DNA from: Dendrophyllia cribrosa
Lineage: Eukaryota; Cnidaria; Anthozoa; Scleractinia; Dendrophylliidae
Reading direction: 5' to 3'
NCBI GenBank assembly: GCA_024195265.1
Contig: JAJLRJ010000010.1
Location: forward strand, 26,521,676 to 26,585,675
Length of the DNA stretch: 64,000 nucleotides
The position numbers and the translations under genes are program-made. Positions within the stretch are counted from its first letter, which is position 1. Each line of letters opens with the position of its first letter. Positions 50,086 to 62,275 of this stretch are shown piece after piece. The notes below the pieces were generated by a model. The model ran no database searches. It saw nothing but the letters and a program-made list of their open reading frames with translations, and was not told the origin of the DNA.

Positions 50086-52560
50086 CTATAGCACATTCTC
50101 CGACGTAATAAAGAAGATACCAAACACAACTTCAAGATCATCTGTGGTGACATGAATGCCAAGATTAGTCCTCAAGATTGCAAAGGATTCAATTTTGGAA
50201 AGAAGACAAATAGAAATGGCCAGTATTTTCTGGACATGATTGTAGAATGCGAGCTTATAGCTTGCAACACACGCTTCCGAAAGAGCAATGGAAAGCTTTG
50301 GACATTCATATACCCCAACGGTAGTAAAGCCCAACTCGACTAAATTCTTGTGAACAAGAAATGGAGAAATAGTGTTTAGGACTGTCAGGCATTCGACTCT
50401 TTTAGTACAGTTAATTCGGATCATAAAATTGTTTCAGCTAAGTTGCGTCTTAGGAACCCTAAGGTCAAACACGTCAATTTGATTGGCAGCATTTTAGAAC
50501 TGACAACTCAATAACGGAGGCCTAAGCAGTTGAAGTTAAGAACCGATTCGAGGTTCTGTATGAGTGTGAGGAAACGCACACAGCGAACAGTTACTAGGTG
50601 ACAATAGTTAACGCTCACAAGGAGGCAGCTGAGAGGTGTATTCCTAAACGGAAACGAATAAAAAGTGAGTGCCCTGGAAGAACGAAAATGTCAAGGAGAA
50701 GAGGAATGAGCTAAAAACAGCTTACTTAAAGAAGAAATGCTAGCCGAACCCCCACAAATAAGAATAATCTAAAACAGGCAAGGAAGAACTACAAACTGCA
50801 TACGACAAGGAGCAAGCGGACTATATAGTTAAAAAAATGTTCAGAGATTGAAAACGCTGCCGTACAACAACAGACAAAAAGAGTGTGGGAGACTGTCAAG
50901 GAGCTTACTGGAAAGACTTCGACAGCTTCAGGACGTCTTAAGGGTGAGATGTTGGAAAAATGGAAGGACCATTTCGTCAATCTGCTGCATGGGTCAACCA
51001 GTAACCGAAGATCCCAACCCAGTTAGGAATATCGTGCAAGAGACACTTCCTATCAACACCCATGCATTTACTATAAGAGAACTTAATGAAAGCATCAATT
51101 CACTCTCTAATAACAAGGCATCTGGCGTGGACGAAATTCCTCCTGAAGTTTGGAAAAGCGGTGCCCTGAACGATCAACTACTGGATGTGTGTAACATGAC
51201 TTTTCAAGATGGTGATAAACCTGAGCTGTGGTCAAAGAGCTTATAATTCCCCTGCCCAAGAAAGGCGATCTTAGCCTACCGCAAAACTACCGCGGCATTG
51301 CATTAACTCCAATAGCTGCTAAGAAATACAATAGAATGCTTCTTAACAGGATCCGCCCTTACCTAGACCCTCTGCTGCGCATAAACCAAAACGGATTTCG
51401 AACAGGCAGGTCAACAGTTGCTCAAATACTAACCCTAGGATGATAAGTGGAAGGCATAAAGGCTAAGAACCTAAGCGCGGTTCTTACCTTTGTTGATTTT
51501 AAGAAGGCATTTGATTCGATCAACAGAGCGAAAATGCTTGATATCCAAAGGGCATATGGCGTTCCATACCAAATTGTCTTGGCAATAGCGTCAATGTACT
51601 GCAACACCGAAGCTAAAGTACGCTCCCCTGACGGGGAAACGGATTTCTCTGCTATTCTGGCCGTGGTGTTACACGACGACACGCTGGCTCTATACCTATT
51701 TGTAACACTAAACTATGCAATGCGATCTGCGACTGAAGGAATTGAAGATCTGGGTTTCACACTGTATGAGAGGAGGAGCCGACGCGACCCCCAATTATGA
51801 TCACTGACACGGACTTTGCCGATGACATCGCAGGTTAATTTCAGATAATTTGAAGAAAGCCTAGGCATTGCTAGAGCGCGTTGAAACTGCCTTCAAGGAG
51901 GTTGGTCTATACATCAACAGTAGCAAGACCGAGTACATGGTTTATAACCTTTGACAACAAGGAGACATCACCATCTCAGATAATTCTAAGTTGAAGCGGG
52001 TGAACGATTTCCAGTATCTAGGCTCCTGGATTAATCAAATGGAGAAAGACCTTGGAATTCGAAAGGCAAAGGCATGGGCCAAATCCAATAAGCTGACGAC
52101 AGTGTGGAAATCCAACCTTAATAGAGACCTGAAGATAGTTACGACTTTTCAGAGCTTCAGTAGGAAACTGTTCTATTGTATGGGTCGGAGAGATGGACAC
52201 TAACAACGACACTGGAGAAACAATAATAAATGACTGTTATACAAGACTCCTACGAACAGCATTGGATAAAAGCTGAAAAGATCATATAACCAACAAGGAG
52301 CTCTATGGAAACTTACCTCTCGTCTCAAAAACTCTCCAGACTCGTCGACTACAGTTCAGTGGACATGTTGCTGGAGAAGCAAGAACGAAACTGCTTCTCA
52401 GCTACTTCTCTAGGATCCAACACATGGCTGGCGATCGAGGGGCGCCCAGCAATGACATTCATAGACCAATTAGAGAGGGACAATGGACTGGCACGACAGG
52501 AACTCCCAGTTATCATGTCTATTTGACAAAGGGGAGTGGAGAAAACTCATTGAATCGGTG
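50086..52560 (+). mobile_element. Decayed LINE retrotransposon in the intron
   Basis: Fragments of one element in order. An endonuclease (about 50092-50340) shows IICGDMNAKISPQDCKG and ACNTRFRKSNGKLWTFIYPN. A reverse transcriptase (51060-51830) shows LSNNKASGVDEIPPEVWKSG, IIPLPKKGDLSLPQNYRGIA, NGFRTGRSTVAQIL, TFVDFKKAFDSINR and a degenerate TDFADDIA catalytic motif near 51808. The later NDFQYLGSWI-type region follows at 51991. Many stops and frameshifts make it inactive. It is in the same orientation as the host gene. Confidence 0.75.
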
Positions 52561-53174
52561 CGGGTGTGCCCAAAGTAGTAGTAGTATAATTTGTAGTGCA
52601 CAAATTCCATGTAAATATGATCAGACGCGCACTACAAAAGAGTAGGATTAAGCCCGAGCCAAACGAGAACGTGAGTCGACAAAGTTCAAACTCTCACGCT
52701 CGTTTTGTCTTTCTTGTATGCTCTCGGTGACTCTCGTGCGCTCTCGGCGACTCTCTTCACTCTTGAAAAGTTTGAACCCGCTCAGTTTTATTGGAATCTA
52801 CGTATGCCGGAAATTCTAAACTCTCGCCCTCGTTTGGCCTCGACTCTCAGGCACTCTTACTGACTCTTCAGTACTCTCAAAGAGTTTGAACTTTCGCGGG
52901 CTTTAATACTATGTTTAAAAGGTCACTTAAAAAAGATGTCATGGCGACATCGAAACGTTGCGTTAAATTTTTCTCGCTAATTTTTATTCTTAAACGTCTA
53001 TCTATAAATTTGAAAGAAAACGTTAGCTAAACTAATTATAGCGGTAACTAACACAAACACTTTCTATTTGTTATTCTAAAGTTACAAATTAAAAGTTCGT
53101 TTAATGTAAAATCTTAAATCATACTAAACTTAATGGGTAACAAATATCCAACAAAGAATGCACATTAATTTCAG
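52561..53174. other. Intron sequence
   Basis: Contains several CGCTCTCGG/ACTCTC-type imperfect repeats at 52660-52870. No gene recognised. Ends in the acceptor TTTCAG at 53174. Confidence 0.4.
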
Positions 53175-53295
53175 GTCAATCCTTGTATGAACAGTCCCTG
53201 TGCAGAACACTCAACCTGTCAAGCCGGTTTAAATGGTGACCGAGGATACCGTTGTGTTTGTTTTCAGGGTTACCATGGAGATAAATGTCAATTAG
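53175..53295 (+). CDS. EGF-domain exon of gene B
   Basis: Acceptor TTTCAG ends at 53174 and donor GTAAG begins at 53296. The peptide has six cysteines in EGF order (NPCMNSPCAEHSTCQAG, then YRCVCFQGYHGDKCQ). Phase fits the PAN exon before it. Confidence 0.8.
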
Positions 53296-53934
53296 GTAAG
53301 AAAAATTAAGTTATAGAAGAAGAATGCTAAGCATCATGAAATGTTCTTGAGTTTACAGCGGTTTAACTTCTGGGTCGTAAGGGGCAGACCTGCACCTTTC
53401 GTAACGCCTCGCAGGATTGGCTAAGAAAACAATAGAACAAACAACACAATAATGGACCCTAGCCCTAAAAACAATAGAGGTGCACCTCATCCAGGTCGAA
53501 TGAAATTAGAGGTTCCGAAGATGTGCAGGCCTACTGGTCGTAAGAGCTGAAGACAATCTCGTCCCCAGGGTCTTCTCGGTTTTCATAATGAGCCGCCATC
53601 TTGAAACACGGTGAAAACCCTGGTGACAAGGTTGAGCAAAAGATGACGTCTGCGTCTTAAACTAATACACTGAGCGAACAAAGGTTGCTAAGGTAACACG
53701 CAATACAACTCATTGATTAGAACTAGTCGAGTATGTAATTATAAACTACGGACGTTCAGGTCAAAAGTCCAACATGCAAGCTACCGCTATTTGGCACCAC
53801 ACCTCCACAATCTGAGTATTAGTTTCAGCCAATATTTTTATGTTAGAAATAAAGACATAAATAACGAATCGGTTGGTGTGCCCGGTTGGTGTGCCCGGTG
53901 GGAGTACCCGGAGTGAAAATGATGTGTTTTGCAG
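53296..53934. other. Intron sequence
   Basis: No gene recognised between the two EGF exons. Ends in TTTTGCAG. Confidence 0.45.
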
Positions 53935-54060
53935 ATGACGATGAGTGCGCATTAGGAAACCATAACTGTTCCGGTCAGCATACCAAATGTGTGAACGTAC
54001 CCGGTTCGTTCAGATGTGACTGTAAAACTGGTTACACTGGAGATGGAGTCAATTGCACCG
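53935..54060 (+). CDS. Calcium-binding EGF exon of gene B
   Basis: Acceptor TTTTGCAG ends at 53934 and donor GTAGGT begins at 54061. [14 protein letters not shown] and [14 protein letters not shown] then GYTGDGVNC show the D-x-D-E-C start and the Asn and aromatic positions of a calcium-binding EGF module. Confidence 0.85.
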
Positions 54061-55500
54061 GTAGGTTCGCAAAGCTTCACTTTTCCACTTTTTCACAGCT
54101 CAAGTTGATAGTACAACACAATTACCAAGAGCACCTTTATTTGTCTCATTGTAATTGGTACTGTAGTGAGTTGATTTATTCATACTAGACATCCACATGA
54201 GCAAGTCTTCCTCGGCAACAGGTTTCTTTGACACGGTGATGCTTTCTGGAAACGCGACAAATTCGCTTCGGTGTGTAAACTGGTGAACAAGCTTTCATCA
54301 AGAGAAAATAATTGGACAAATTATAATCTCTTGCTTTCATGGACAAATTATCATTGAAAAGATACATTTGCTCCTGTAGACGAACAGCAAGCTTCCTTAG
54401 TGACAGCAAAAGAACTTCATACACAGGAACGAGTTCTCTTGACAAGTCATTTTGTTCAAAAACTGTTAACCCTTTCAACACCCCTAGAGTCAATTTTGGA
54501 GACAAGTAGTGTAGCTTTAACTATTGAGTCTGTGGACGAAATCCTATGGTGTGACCATTCAAATGAAACCTCTTCAGCAGTACTTTTGCATGGTACCATT
54601 TGTTCTAACTTTTGAGTCCGTAGACGAAATCCTATGATGTGACCATTCAAGTGAAACCTCTTCGGCAATACTTTTGCATGGTACCATTTGTTTTTCAATA
54701 TTTTACAAAATGGATTTTGGGATTTTTCTTGAATTTTGTTTTATGCCGGTTACTATTGGGAGGTAAAGGGTTAAAACCCGGCGTTCAATTTTTTGAAAAA
54801 GGAGACTTGTTTGATAAAATCTTGTTAGAAAACTTGAACATATTTCCTTATCCAAAAAGGAGAATTCCAGTTTTTGATCAAGGAGACTTGACAAGGATCT
54901 ATCCATCTATCTTTATACAATATACTGAATCGTACGCGCAGTTTGATTGGTCATTACCTATATGACCTATTAGAGTATAGACGCACTGCTGACGTCATAG
55001 AGAATTTGTTTTCTCTGTTTCGTCCAACATGACGGACAGTTATGAAAATGTGGACCGGATTATTCCAAAAATGGGCAAGTGAAGGCATCCAAACAAAAAA
55101 TGTTTAGCAGAAGCTATTTACAATTAAGAAAAAGGCGAAGCCGAAGCGAAAAGTTGTTTTGTTGACGTAGAAAATGCCGAAATTAGAAAAAAACATCCTC
55201 CAACAGTCACGATCACAGTCGAGTGCTTCAACAACAACAACAACAACTTCGAGGCTAAATAGAAGGCAAAATGGAAACATACACCTAATTGTAATAACGT
55301 TGTCATAGAAAAATGAAACATGAAAAAAGCTAAATAGGAATTAATTAGCTTATTCATCATAGTTTCTGCAGCATTCACCGGGAACCCACATGTTTATAGC
55401 TGTACATTAAGGCGGGAATTAACATAAATTTGAATGAAACTTTAAGAGGTATAAAGAAGGGATACAACATCATAAATGTCTTACGCGCATGTATTTGCAG
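54061..55500. other. Intron with a tandem 86-bp repeat and a MITE end
   Basis: 54525-54610 and 54611-54697 are near-identical direct copies containing GACGAAATCCTATG and CTTTTGCATGGTACCATTTG. A third copy lies at 59548-59640. 55270-55350 is a partial copy of the element at 3157-3625. The region ends in the acceptor TTTGCAG. Confidence 0.5.
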
Positions 55501-55756
55501 CTGAACCTCCAATAGTGGTATCTTGTGTCAGTGTGACCCCATTAGCACCCACAGAAACTTATGAAATCAATGCAGATCATGGCCCCTTTTCAACGTATGG
55601 CTTGTGTCGTGTTATTCGCAAGGATGAAATCAATGCTGGGAAACCATATACTCTGACAGTTGACTTGTTGAATGTGATTGGACAAAATGGTGTAGGCCAC
55701 CTTGGGGCTATGTACAATGTTATCGACGAAAACAACTTTGACTTCGTCTTCTTCAG
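55501..55756 (+). CDS. LamG/concanavalin-like domain exon of gene B
   Basis: Acceptor TTTGCAG ends at 55500. The exon closes at ...TTCAG before GTTGGT (55757). That split leaves an Arg codon to be completed by the first base of the 59015 exon, as phase requires. The peptide is beta-rich (NADHGPFSTYGLCRVIRKDE, YTLTVDLLNVIGQNG, HLGAMYNVIDENNFDFVFF) and reads as the first half of a lectin-like jelly-roll completed by the next exon. Probably extracellular ligand binding. Confidence 0.7.
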
Positions 55757-56530
55757 GTTGGTAACCTGTGACTTGTTAGTTAAGGTTGGTAAGGCTGTGA
55801 CAAGAAGTACTGCAGTGCAGAATTGTGGAGAATATCAATAACGAAAACGCACATAAACACCTAAATTATTTTCATAACCGAACCATGGGTAGCTCTCCTG
55901 CCGGCAGTGAACGCCTACGGTGTTCATTGTAGCTCCACCTGTTTCTACCCTCCCCATAGAAAAATGTTCCCCTTGATCCGACACTGCTTTTTTATGTACG
56001 ACGATTTTGTCACGAATTTTACACTTGGCGCGATTTTGTTCAAAAAGTGGGGTTCACTTACGTTCGATTATAAATAAACATATTTCTTACCAGTTAAATC
56101 GAATTCCGTGATCATATTATTATTAAATCACAGATGCAACGGAGCCACCTTAAATATTGTTAGTTTATCAAATGCACTGATCATGAGTGTATTGTGTTTT
56201 CAGTTGAGTGTCGTAAAACCAAAACCAAATTAATTACCCTGTCCAATTACAACAGACGCAGGTAATCCAATGAACCAACCAAAACTCAAACAGATGTACC
56301 CGGTGCCAAGCGCGGGAAAACGCGTGCGAGTAAGTCACGGTTGGTTTGAATTTTACTTCTGATTGGTTGAGAAAGTGGCGCAAGATTTTTTAGCCAATCA
56401 CAAAGAGTAGCAATGCAAAACCAAAGCAATTGTTCAATTTACTTTCGACACTCAATTGAAAACCGCTCTATTATAATACCATTATGACTGAAAAATCGAT
56501 TTTCAGAGACTATTCCTCTGATTCCTGTTC
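55757..56530. other. Intron sequence
   Basis: No gene or clear repeat recognised. Confidence 0.35.
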
Positions 56531-56700
56531 TTTAAAACGGCCAGTCAAACCCCCCGGGGGGGGGGGGGGGGGGGGGGTACTCCCTATAATGGGCTATACG
56601 GGGATGCTCCGCCGAAAGGGGTACCTTTTCGAGGTTGGAGGTATATGAAAGGGTCGGGATTTCACGAGTTGAAGTATATGAAAGGGTAGGGATTTTAGCC
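56531..56700 (+). repeat. Poly-G repeat of the TATATGAAAGGG family
   Basis: A G run (56555-56577), then TACTCCCTATAATGGG, and two TATATGAAAGGGT units. Related to 17580-17775. Confidence 0.55.
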
Positions 56701-56889
56701 CTAACAGTAAAAAATTCGCCGTAACAGTAAATTTTATCCACATAGAAACAAAAACGGCTTCAAAATTGTCGGAAAGTTGCCCGAAGGTCATTTGAACGTT
56801 TCCGATCATTTCCGAAAATTTCCGAAGACTACCGAAGATTTCTGAGGAGAAATCCGAGGAGAAATCCGAGAATGTTTCAACTATATACC

Positions 56890-57845
56890 AAGGACGGGAT
56901 AAAGTGTTGACAGGCCCAAACGACTCATAAGCTCGTGATAATGTAAATCGTGACCTCACGGTGCTAGTTTTATCTAACGAGTATATCCCCTGGGGATTTT
57001 CCCCCTCTTTGCAGTTGTTGACTTTACTGTTAATTTGCTCATAATAATAATAATAATAATAATAATAATCATAATCATAATCATAATAAGGCACAGCGGG
57101 ATGGTACGTTGTAACGAAAGGCATGATTTTTTTTCGCGCTTTAACTCTTTGTTGTAGGTCTGACTTCCTTTCACTAAATTTGACTTCAGATTAAATTCTT
57201 TCAACGGTATTGTTATGGTAGCCTCTAGCTCTGAGACGTAATTTGAATTTGTTGATATTTTCGTTGAACGATTTTGCTGAATAGTTAGTTCTTAGAAGTC
57301 TTAGTGCTTCACCTTTTATGAATCCTTTTCTGACCCCCGGTGGGTGACAGAAAGAGACTTTTGTGTACTGGAAAGTCTGTCGGTTTAAAGTGTGCATGTG
57401 CGGATATCGAGGATTGCTTCTTTGTCAAATCTCTCGCCTTTGAAGACAGTTGTATCCAGAAAGTTTATTTCTTTGTCTGAGATTTCAGCCGTGAATTTTA
57501 TTGCAGGGTGGTGTCTGTTTGCTAGGCCAATGAACTCTTCTATAATCTCTTTTTTATCGACAGTCCACAATGAAAATATGTCGTCAATGTATATTTCCAC
57601 TCAAGTGGTTTTGCATAGTCCAATTATTTCAGTTTCAACCGCCGACATAAAGATGTTCGCAAAGGCAACAGCCATCTTTGTGCCCCGGCCGGGCTTTGTG
57701 CCCATCGCAGTTCCGTGAGTTTGGAGAGTATTGTGTGAAGTGTTGCAAGGCCAAACACGAGGCATGGCATAAGCTCGTGATAATATGGATCGTGACCTCA
57801 TAGTTTTGATCTAAAGAGTATATCTCCTTTTGTGACAATGGTTTA
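56890..57845 (-). mobile_element. Penelope-like element fragment
   Basis: Minus-strand pieces in order match Penelope-like reverse transcriptase: HGTAMGTKPGRGTKMAVAFA, IYIDDIFSLWT (catalytic YIDD), HHPAIKFTAEISDKEINFLD, then HPPGVRKGFIKGEALRLLRT and MPFVTTYHPAVP. A frameshift near 57600 and others break it. A similar block lies on both sides in the same orientation (about 56925-57010 and 57765-57845), as expected for the flanking pseudo-LTR repeats of this class. An (ATT)n/(ATC)n microsatellite at 57043-57090 interrupts it. Confidence 0.75.
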
Positions 57846-58365
57846 CTTTGAATTAAATGCTATTTGCTCATCATTATAAAAGGTGATAGACGTGATATGC
57901 CTAACCCGAATGCTGCCTGTGGATCGTCGCTAAAAGCATTTTAGTCGAGCTATAGGATGGGGTTGGTTCCCTAAGCAGGCGCCTACAGAAAGATTTTTCC
58001 TTTTAGATCAAAATTACGATATAACAGGCCTGTTGTTCTCAATATTGTCGATTCTATGATCTTAGGAATAAGTTTCTAACTGTGATACTGACAGGAGGAA
58101 TTTACGAGATTGGTCCCCAGTTTTCCTAGAGTACTGTTGCGCATGGGTAGAAAAGAGAGACTGCTGCCCCTTTGAGCGCAGGCTCAAAGTTCAGGCCTGG
58201 CGATTGAGTGATTTAATTAATTAGCGATTTCCGCAGAGATGATGAGTATTTACAATGTTAAAAGGCTATGTTTGTTTTACGAAAAACCCTTCAAACACTT
58301 CACAGTATTTTCTCTGGAAACAGTCAACATTAAAATATCAAAGAAATAAAAAACGCGCCGAGTGC
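57846..58365. other. Intron/intergenic DNA
   Basis: Nothing recognised. Confidence 0.35.
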
Positions 58366-58496
58366 ATTATTGAGTTATATAAGCACGCGGGAATTTTTAA
58401 GAACACAAGAGAAGTGCAGAGAAGCACGAGCCAAAGGCTTCTCGCACTTCTCGAGTGTTCTTAAAAATCCCCAAGTGCTTATATAACTCAACAATG
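58366..58496. repeat. Fold-back element
   Basis: GAGTTATATAAGCACGCGGG near 58373 pairs with CCCCAAGTGCTTATATAACTC near 58471. Further pairing runs through TTTTTAAGAACAC and AGAAGTGC-type sequence. MITE-like. Confidence 0.65.
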
Positions 58497-58689
58497 CACG
58501 AGGAACAAGTTATTTTATTTCTTTTACAAAATAAAAACGGTTATAATCAACCTTACGTCACGCGCGTGCTTTATCGAGTTATAATGAACTCGGTTTAACC
58601 AATCATAGCGCGCGCATTTCCTTGAGCATTTTATAATGACCTATATAACAGCAAACACTAAAAATTATGGGTTAATAACACTAAACACT

Positions 58690-58958
58690 AAACCCCATTC
58701 AGACCCTCCAACCAGGCAAGAGCACCCCAGGTTGCTTGTGGACTAACTTGGTGTCCGTCAAACTTCACTAAATCTTCAATATTTCTTATTTCTCTTAATT
58801 TTACCAAACCTTCTAGAAAAACTATCCCCTTCCAATAACCAAAAATCACCCCAAAATTCACAAAACACCCCATAACATAGATTCATGAGATGAGCAGAGA
58901 GGTTTTGGATTGCTTGAAACTTGAACAAGATATTTCCATTAAAGCCATGTCACGTGGC
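58690..58958. repeat. Segment repeated at the right edge of the window
   Basis: GCAAGAGCACCCCAGGTTGC through CATTAAAGCCATGTCA is repeated in the same orientation at 63724-64000 with small indels. It lies just upstream of the final exon of gene B. Confidence 0.7.
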
Positions 58959-59014
58959 GGAAAATGGCGTTCATGTGGACCCCCGCCTTAAGAATTGGTT
59001 CTTTTTTTTCTTAG

Positions 59015-59304
59015 GCCACACGCTAGCATATCTCGCCCTGAATGCTGCCAGCCTGGTTATGTGTTAAATGGTGACTTTAAGGAGGTCACTGGATTCTTTT
59101 TGCCCCAATGGCCCGCCAACGAATGGTGTTTGGTTCACTCTTCGCGTGGTGGTTGGTTCCGATAAGAGTGTCAACGTTTTCCTCAACGATACTCTTGCGG
59201 GGTCACTGACTGCTCATTTCGACACGAGAGGTCGCGGTGGAGCGGTGGTTGCTACTGGTTATGAGAATATTATCCAATTTAGGGAATATAGTCTGTGCTG
59301 CTAG
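59015..59304 (+). pseudogene. Final exon of gene B with a frameshift
   Basis: Acceptor CTTAG ends at 59014. The exon is the paralogue of 711-993 and would end at TAG 59302-59304. Near 59097-59101 a T run is one base longer than the matching place in 711-993, which shifts the frame and gives a TAA near 59161. Beyond the shift the other frame keeps full similarity (NGVWFTLRVVVGSDKSVNVF). Either gene B has lost its end or this is a homopolymer error in the assembly. If the T run is miscounted, gene B is intact. Confidence 0.6.
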
Positions 59305-60025
59305 AAAATTCCAGTTAATCTTTACAGATCAGCAACGACTAAAAGTGTTGTTAACTCTTTCACTCCCAGAATCAATTTTAGCCACATCGTATAGTATAGT
59401 CTCCATTGCAGAGGTCCTAAGGGCTCGTCATGTATTCTTAGTCCCACTCCCCCAGGAACATGTGAAACGAGCCATCATGTTAGGAAATTTGCGTGGAGGT
59501 CGATTCAATTGTGGAGAAATTTGATGTAGTTCTAACTTTTAATTTTGAGTCTGTGGACGAAATCCTATGGTGTGACCATTCAAATGAAACCTCTTCCGCA
59601 GTACTTTTGCATGGTACCATTTGTATTTCGATATTTTACAAAATGAAATTTGGGATTTTTCTTGGATTTTGATATTTGGCACTGATGGGAGTTAAAGGGT
59701 TAGGTATAACCAAGAGAAAATGATGTAAGAGAATAGAACCCTGCGCCCATGTTAAATATTTTCAATCTAATATTAGCTTGCGCCCATGCTGTGAAGGTTG
59801 ATTTGCATTTTCGGTCCCATGACCGTACGGTGTCTATTCCACAGAGATCAGATATCATATATATCACATACCTCTCTTCATTGCTGGAGGTTTTGCTTGT
59901 ACAGCGAAGAAATATCGCGTGTTGTGTGAGAGACAGTGGAAATCATCAAACACGCCAACTCTAAAATTACACGATGTCATTCAAACTGACCAATTAGGTG
60001 TCGGCCTTAAAATAACCAAAGAACT
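59305..60025. other. Intergenic DNA with a dispersed repeat
   Basis: 59548-59640 matches the tandem repeat at 54525-54697. No gene recognised. Confidence 0.4.
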
Positions 60026-60137
60026 AAACTCTGCAAAGGACCGCAAACGATAATGCTGTAAACGATACGTAGGCTGATTAGGTCTTTCGTAGATCCTACG
60101 TATCGTTTACAGCATTATCGTTTGCGGTCCTTTGCAG
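60026..60137. repeat. Fold-back element
   Basis: TCTGCAAAGGACCGCAAACG pairs with CGTTTGCGGTCCTTTGCAGA, extended through ATAATGCTGTAAACGATACGTAGG and its inverse, with a loop of about 20 nt. Near-perfect arms of about 46 bp. Confidence 0.8.
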
Positions 60138-61044
60138 ATTTTAGTTCTTTTCTCATATATTTTGGGACCGTGGGTCTTTTCTAGATCCGATATGCTGGTT
60201 TTCTTTCAGCATGGTTTTGTCCATGCGTTTGAATGTTTACATTGGCTTGCCATGTACATTCGGTTTTTGCGAGACACCATTGTGACATCTTGGGACGGCT
60301 TGTTCCCCACAACACGTGATGTGGCACGCGTGATGCGGGTGACAAGTTGGTTCCAAGGTACGGAACTTGATGTTGTGTACGGGCCATTGTGCAATCTATT
60401 TGCGATTGCATTCTTGTAGTCGTTCTTAGTTTGATACAAGCTACACCGCGCTGACGAGTCCCAAACAGGACGAAACAGCTGTTCGCGGTTGCTACCCTGC
60501 TTTATCGGTTTCTGTCGTTAGGTATTGGTGTCTCGCAAAATCTACTTTTTTAGGTAGTCAGATCAGCCTTGCAGTTTGTTTGTTTAAAATAACCACGCTA
60601 CCCACGTAGTGTAACACCGAACTAATAATAGATTAAAGGCCCAGTATCACCCAAAATGCATTGCGCGTCCAAAGCCTCGACGATTGAATAGCGAAGCGCA
60701 CAATTACTATTTATAGAACCAAAACTCAGACAAACAAACCAAAAGTGACTCTCAGGGGATTCCTAATAACGAATTTCTATTGTCAGAAATGCAAGAATAA
60801 ACAAGAATAAATTATAAACTCAGACAAACATGAGTACTGACGTCATTTGTGCGCTTTGCTATTTAACGCAGTCGAAAATTCCCGAAAGAGCCAATCACGA
60901 GCGAGCTCGTCATTTGAAAACAAAAACAAGCGACCGCAAAGCCGAATGGGTGATACTGGGCCTTTAAAAATAATTTTCATTGGAAGAGGTCAATGTATGG
61001 AGGATCTGTTTTCTTTGAATGTTTTCCCTTGGGATTACACAATT
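60138..61044. other. Intergenic DNA
   Basis: Open frames on both strands at 60181-60439, but no family recognised. Confidence 0.35.
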
Positions 61045-61111
61045 TCGTTCTCAGGGTCTCTCTTCTTTCCACACCCCAGGCCGGAAGAGAGAAACCCTGG
61101 GAACGAGGTTA
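61045..61111. repeat. Short inverted repeat, GGGAACGAGGTT family
   Basis: TCAGGGTCTCTCTTCTTTCC pairs with GGAAGAGAGAAACCCTG, followed by GGAACGAGGTT. Related to 9428-9512 and 9925-10012. The following bases to about 61190 also match 1110-1200. Confidence 0.6.
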
Positions 61112-61456
61112 AGTGCAGATCGTTTTCACCTGACGTCATCAAAATTCTAAGATCTAAACAATTTTTTCTACATGGCCCTTCAGCAAAAGTAATCCTCGTG
61201 GAAAATTTCTTAAAAAAGTAAATTTGTAACGCCATTTTTTCGGCCGGTTCGTACGTCGTCTTCATCTTTAAATTTAGCGGCGTTCAATGAATCAATGTCA
61301 ATGAAACTTTCAGATAATATTTTGCACATCGGTAAGCATGCACAGTGGATGTTTTAAAAAAAATCCATCGAGCCGTTTCTCAGATTTTTGCAAAAGCCAT
61401 TAAAATCGAAAATTACCCACAAATTGCACATGAAGCGATGTTAAGAAAAAAAGGTA

Positions 61457-62275
61457 CAGTCAAACCTGTATATAGCGGTCACCCTTGGGAAATGACCAGG
61501 TGACCGTTATATACAGGGTAACAGCAATATACAGGTTTCCTTTAAACTGAACTGGAAGTTAATGAATAACGTTTTTATGTGGAAATAATCGCTCAGTTTA
61601 CATTTTATTGACAATAACAATTAACAGCAACGTTCACAATACAAGTAAAAGAACCCTAAAATGTCCGTATAAGAAAATAAAAATAAAATGTCTGATAGAA
61701 GAGGAATTTAACGCGGAGCGCTATGGTCTCTAAAACAACAGCTGTCAACTTGACAAGTACAGTGTAATAATCAGGGAACTACGCAGAATTCGAAAGTGAA
61801 CACAGTCTGGTACGGAAAATACGGGTGTTAGTTCGAAGACAGAAACCAACCGTATTGTTTGAAAGCGATATGACTCGCTCTCGAGAGCAGGACATCGGCA
61901 CTTTTGTTGCTATCTGTCGCAACCATGTGTCGACGCAGGCGATGACATGTATTTGTAGTTGTAGTATAATATTTGTATTTGTGTGCGACCCCTGCCTTGA
62001 TAGCTACAATTTAATGAGCTGTTGAATAAAGCTTGTCATGATTCGCTAATGGTTTGATCGTAATCCAATTTGGTGACCGTTATATACAGGTAAACAATAA
62101 TGAAATTGTGGATTCGGGAAGTCTAAAGGGTGACCGCGTCCGTTATATACAGGTGACCGCTATATACAGGTAAACTTTACAGTAAATATAAGGCACGATT
62201 TTCGGGAAGTTGTTCGGTGACCGTTATATACAGGGTGACCGCTATATACAGGGCCGTTATATACAGGTTTGACTG
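61457..62275. mobile_element. pogo/Tigger-like non-autonomous element
   Basis: The ends CAGTCAAACCTGTATATAGC and its inverse ...TATATACAGGTTTGACTG match the pogo-type CAGT...ACTG termini. TA lies directly outside both ends (61455-61456 and 62276-62277). Repeats of GTGACCGTTATATACAGG fill both subterminal zones (61485-61545 and 62070-62275). There is no transposase frame inside the 819 bp. Confidence 0.7.

Noticed and set aside
57043..57090. Tyr/Asp repeat protein on the minus strand
   Set aside because: It is a translation of a trinucleotide microsatellite inside the Penelope-like fragment.
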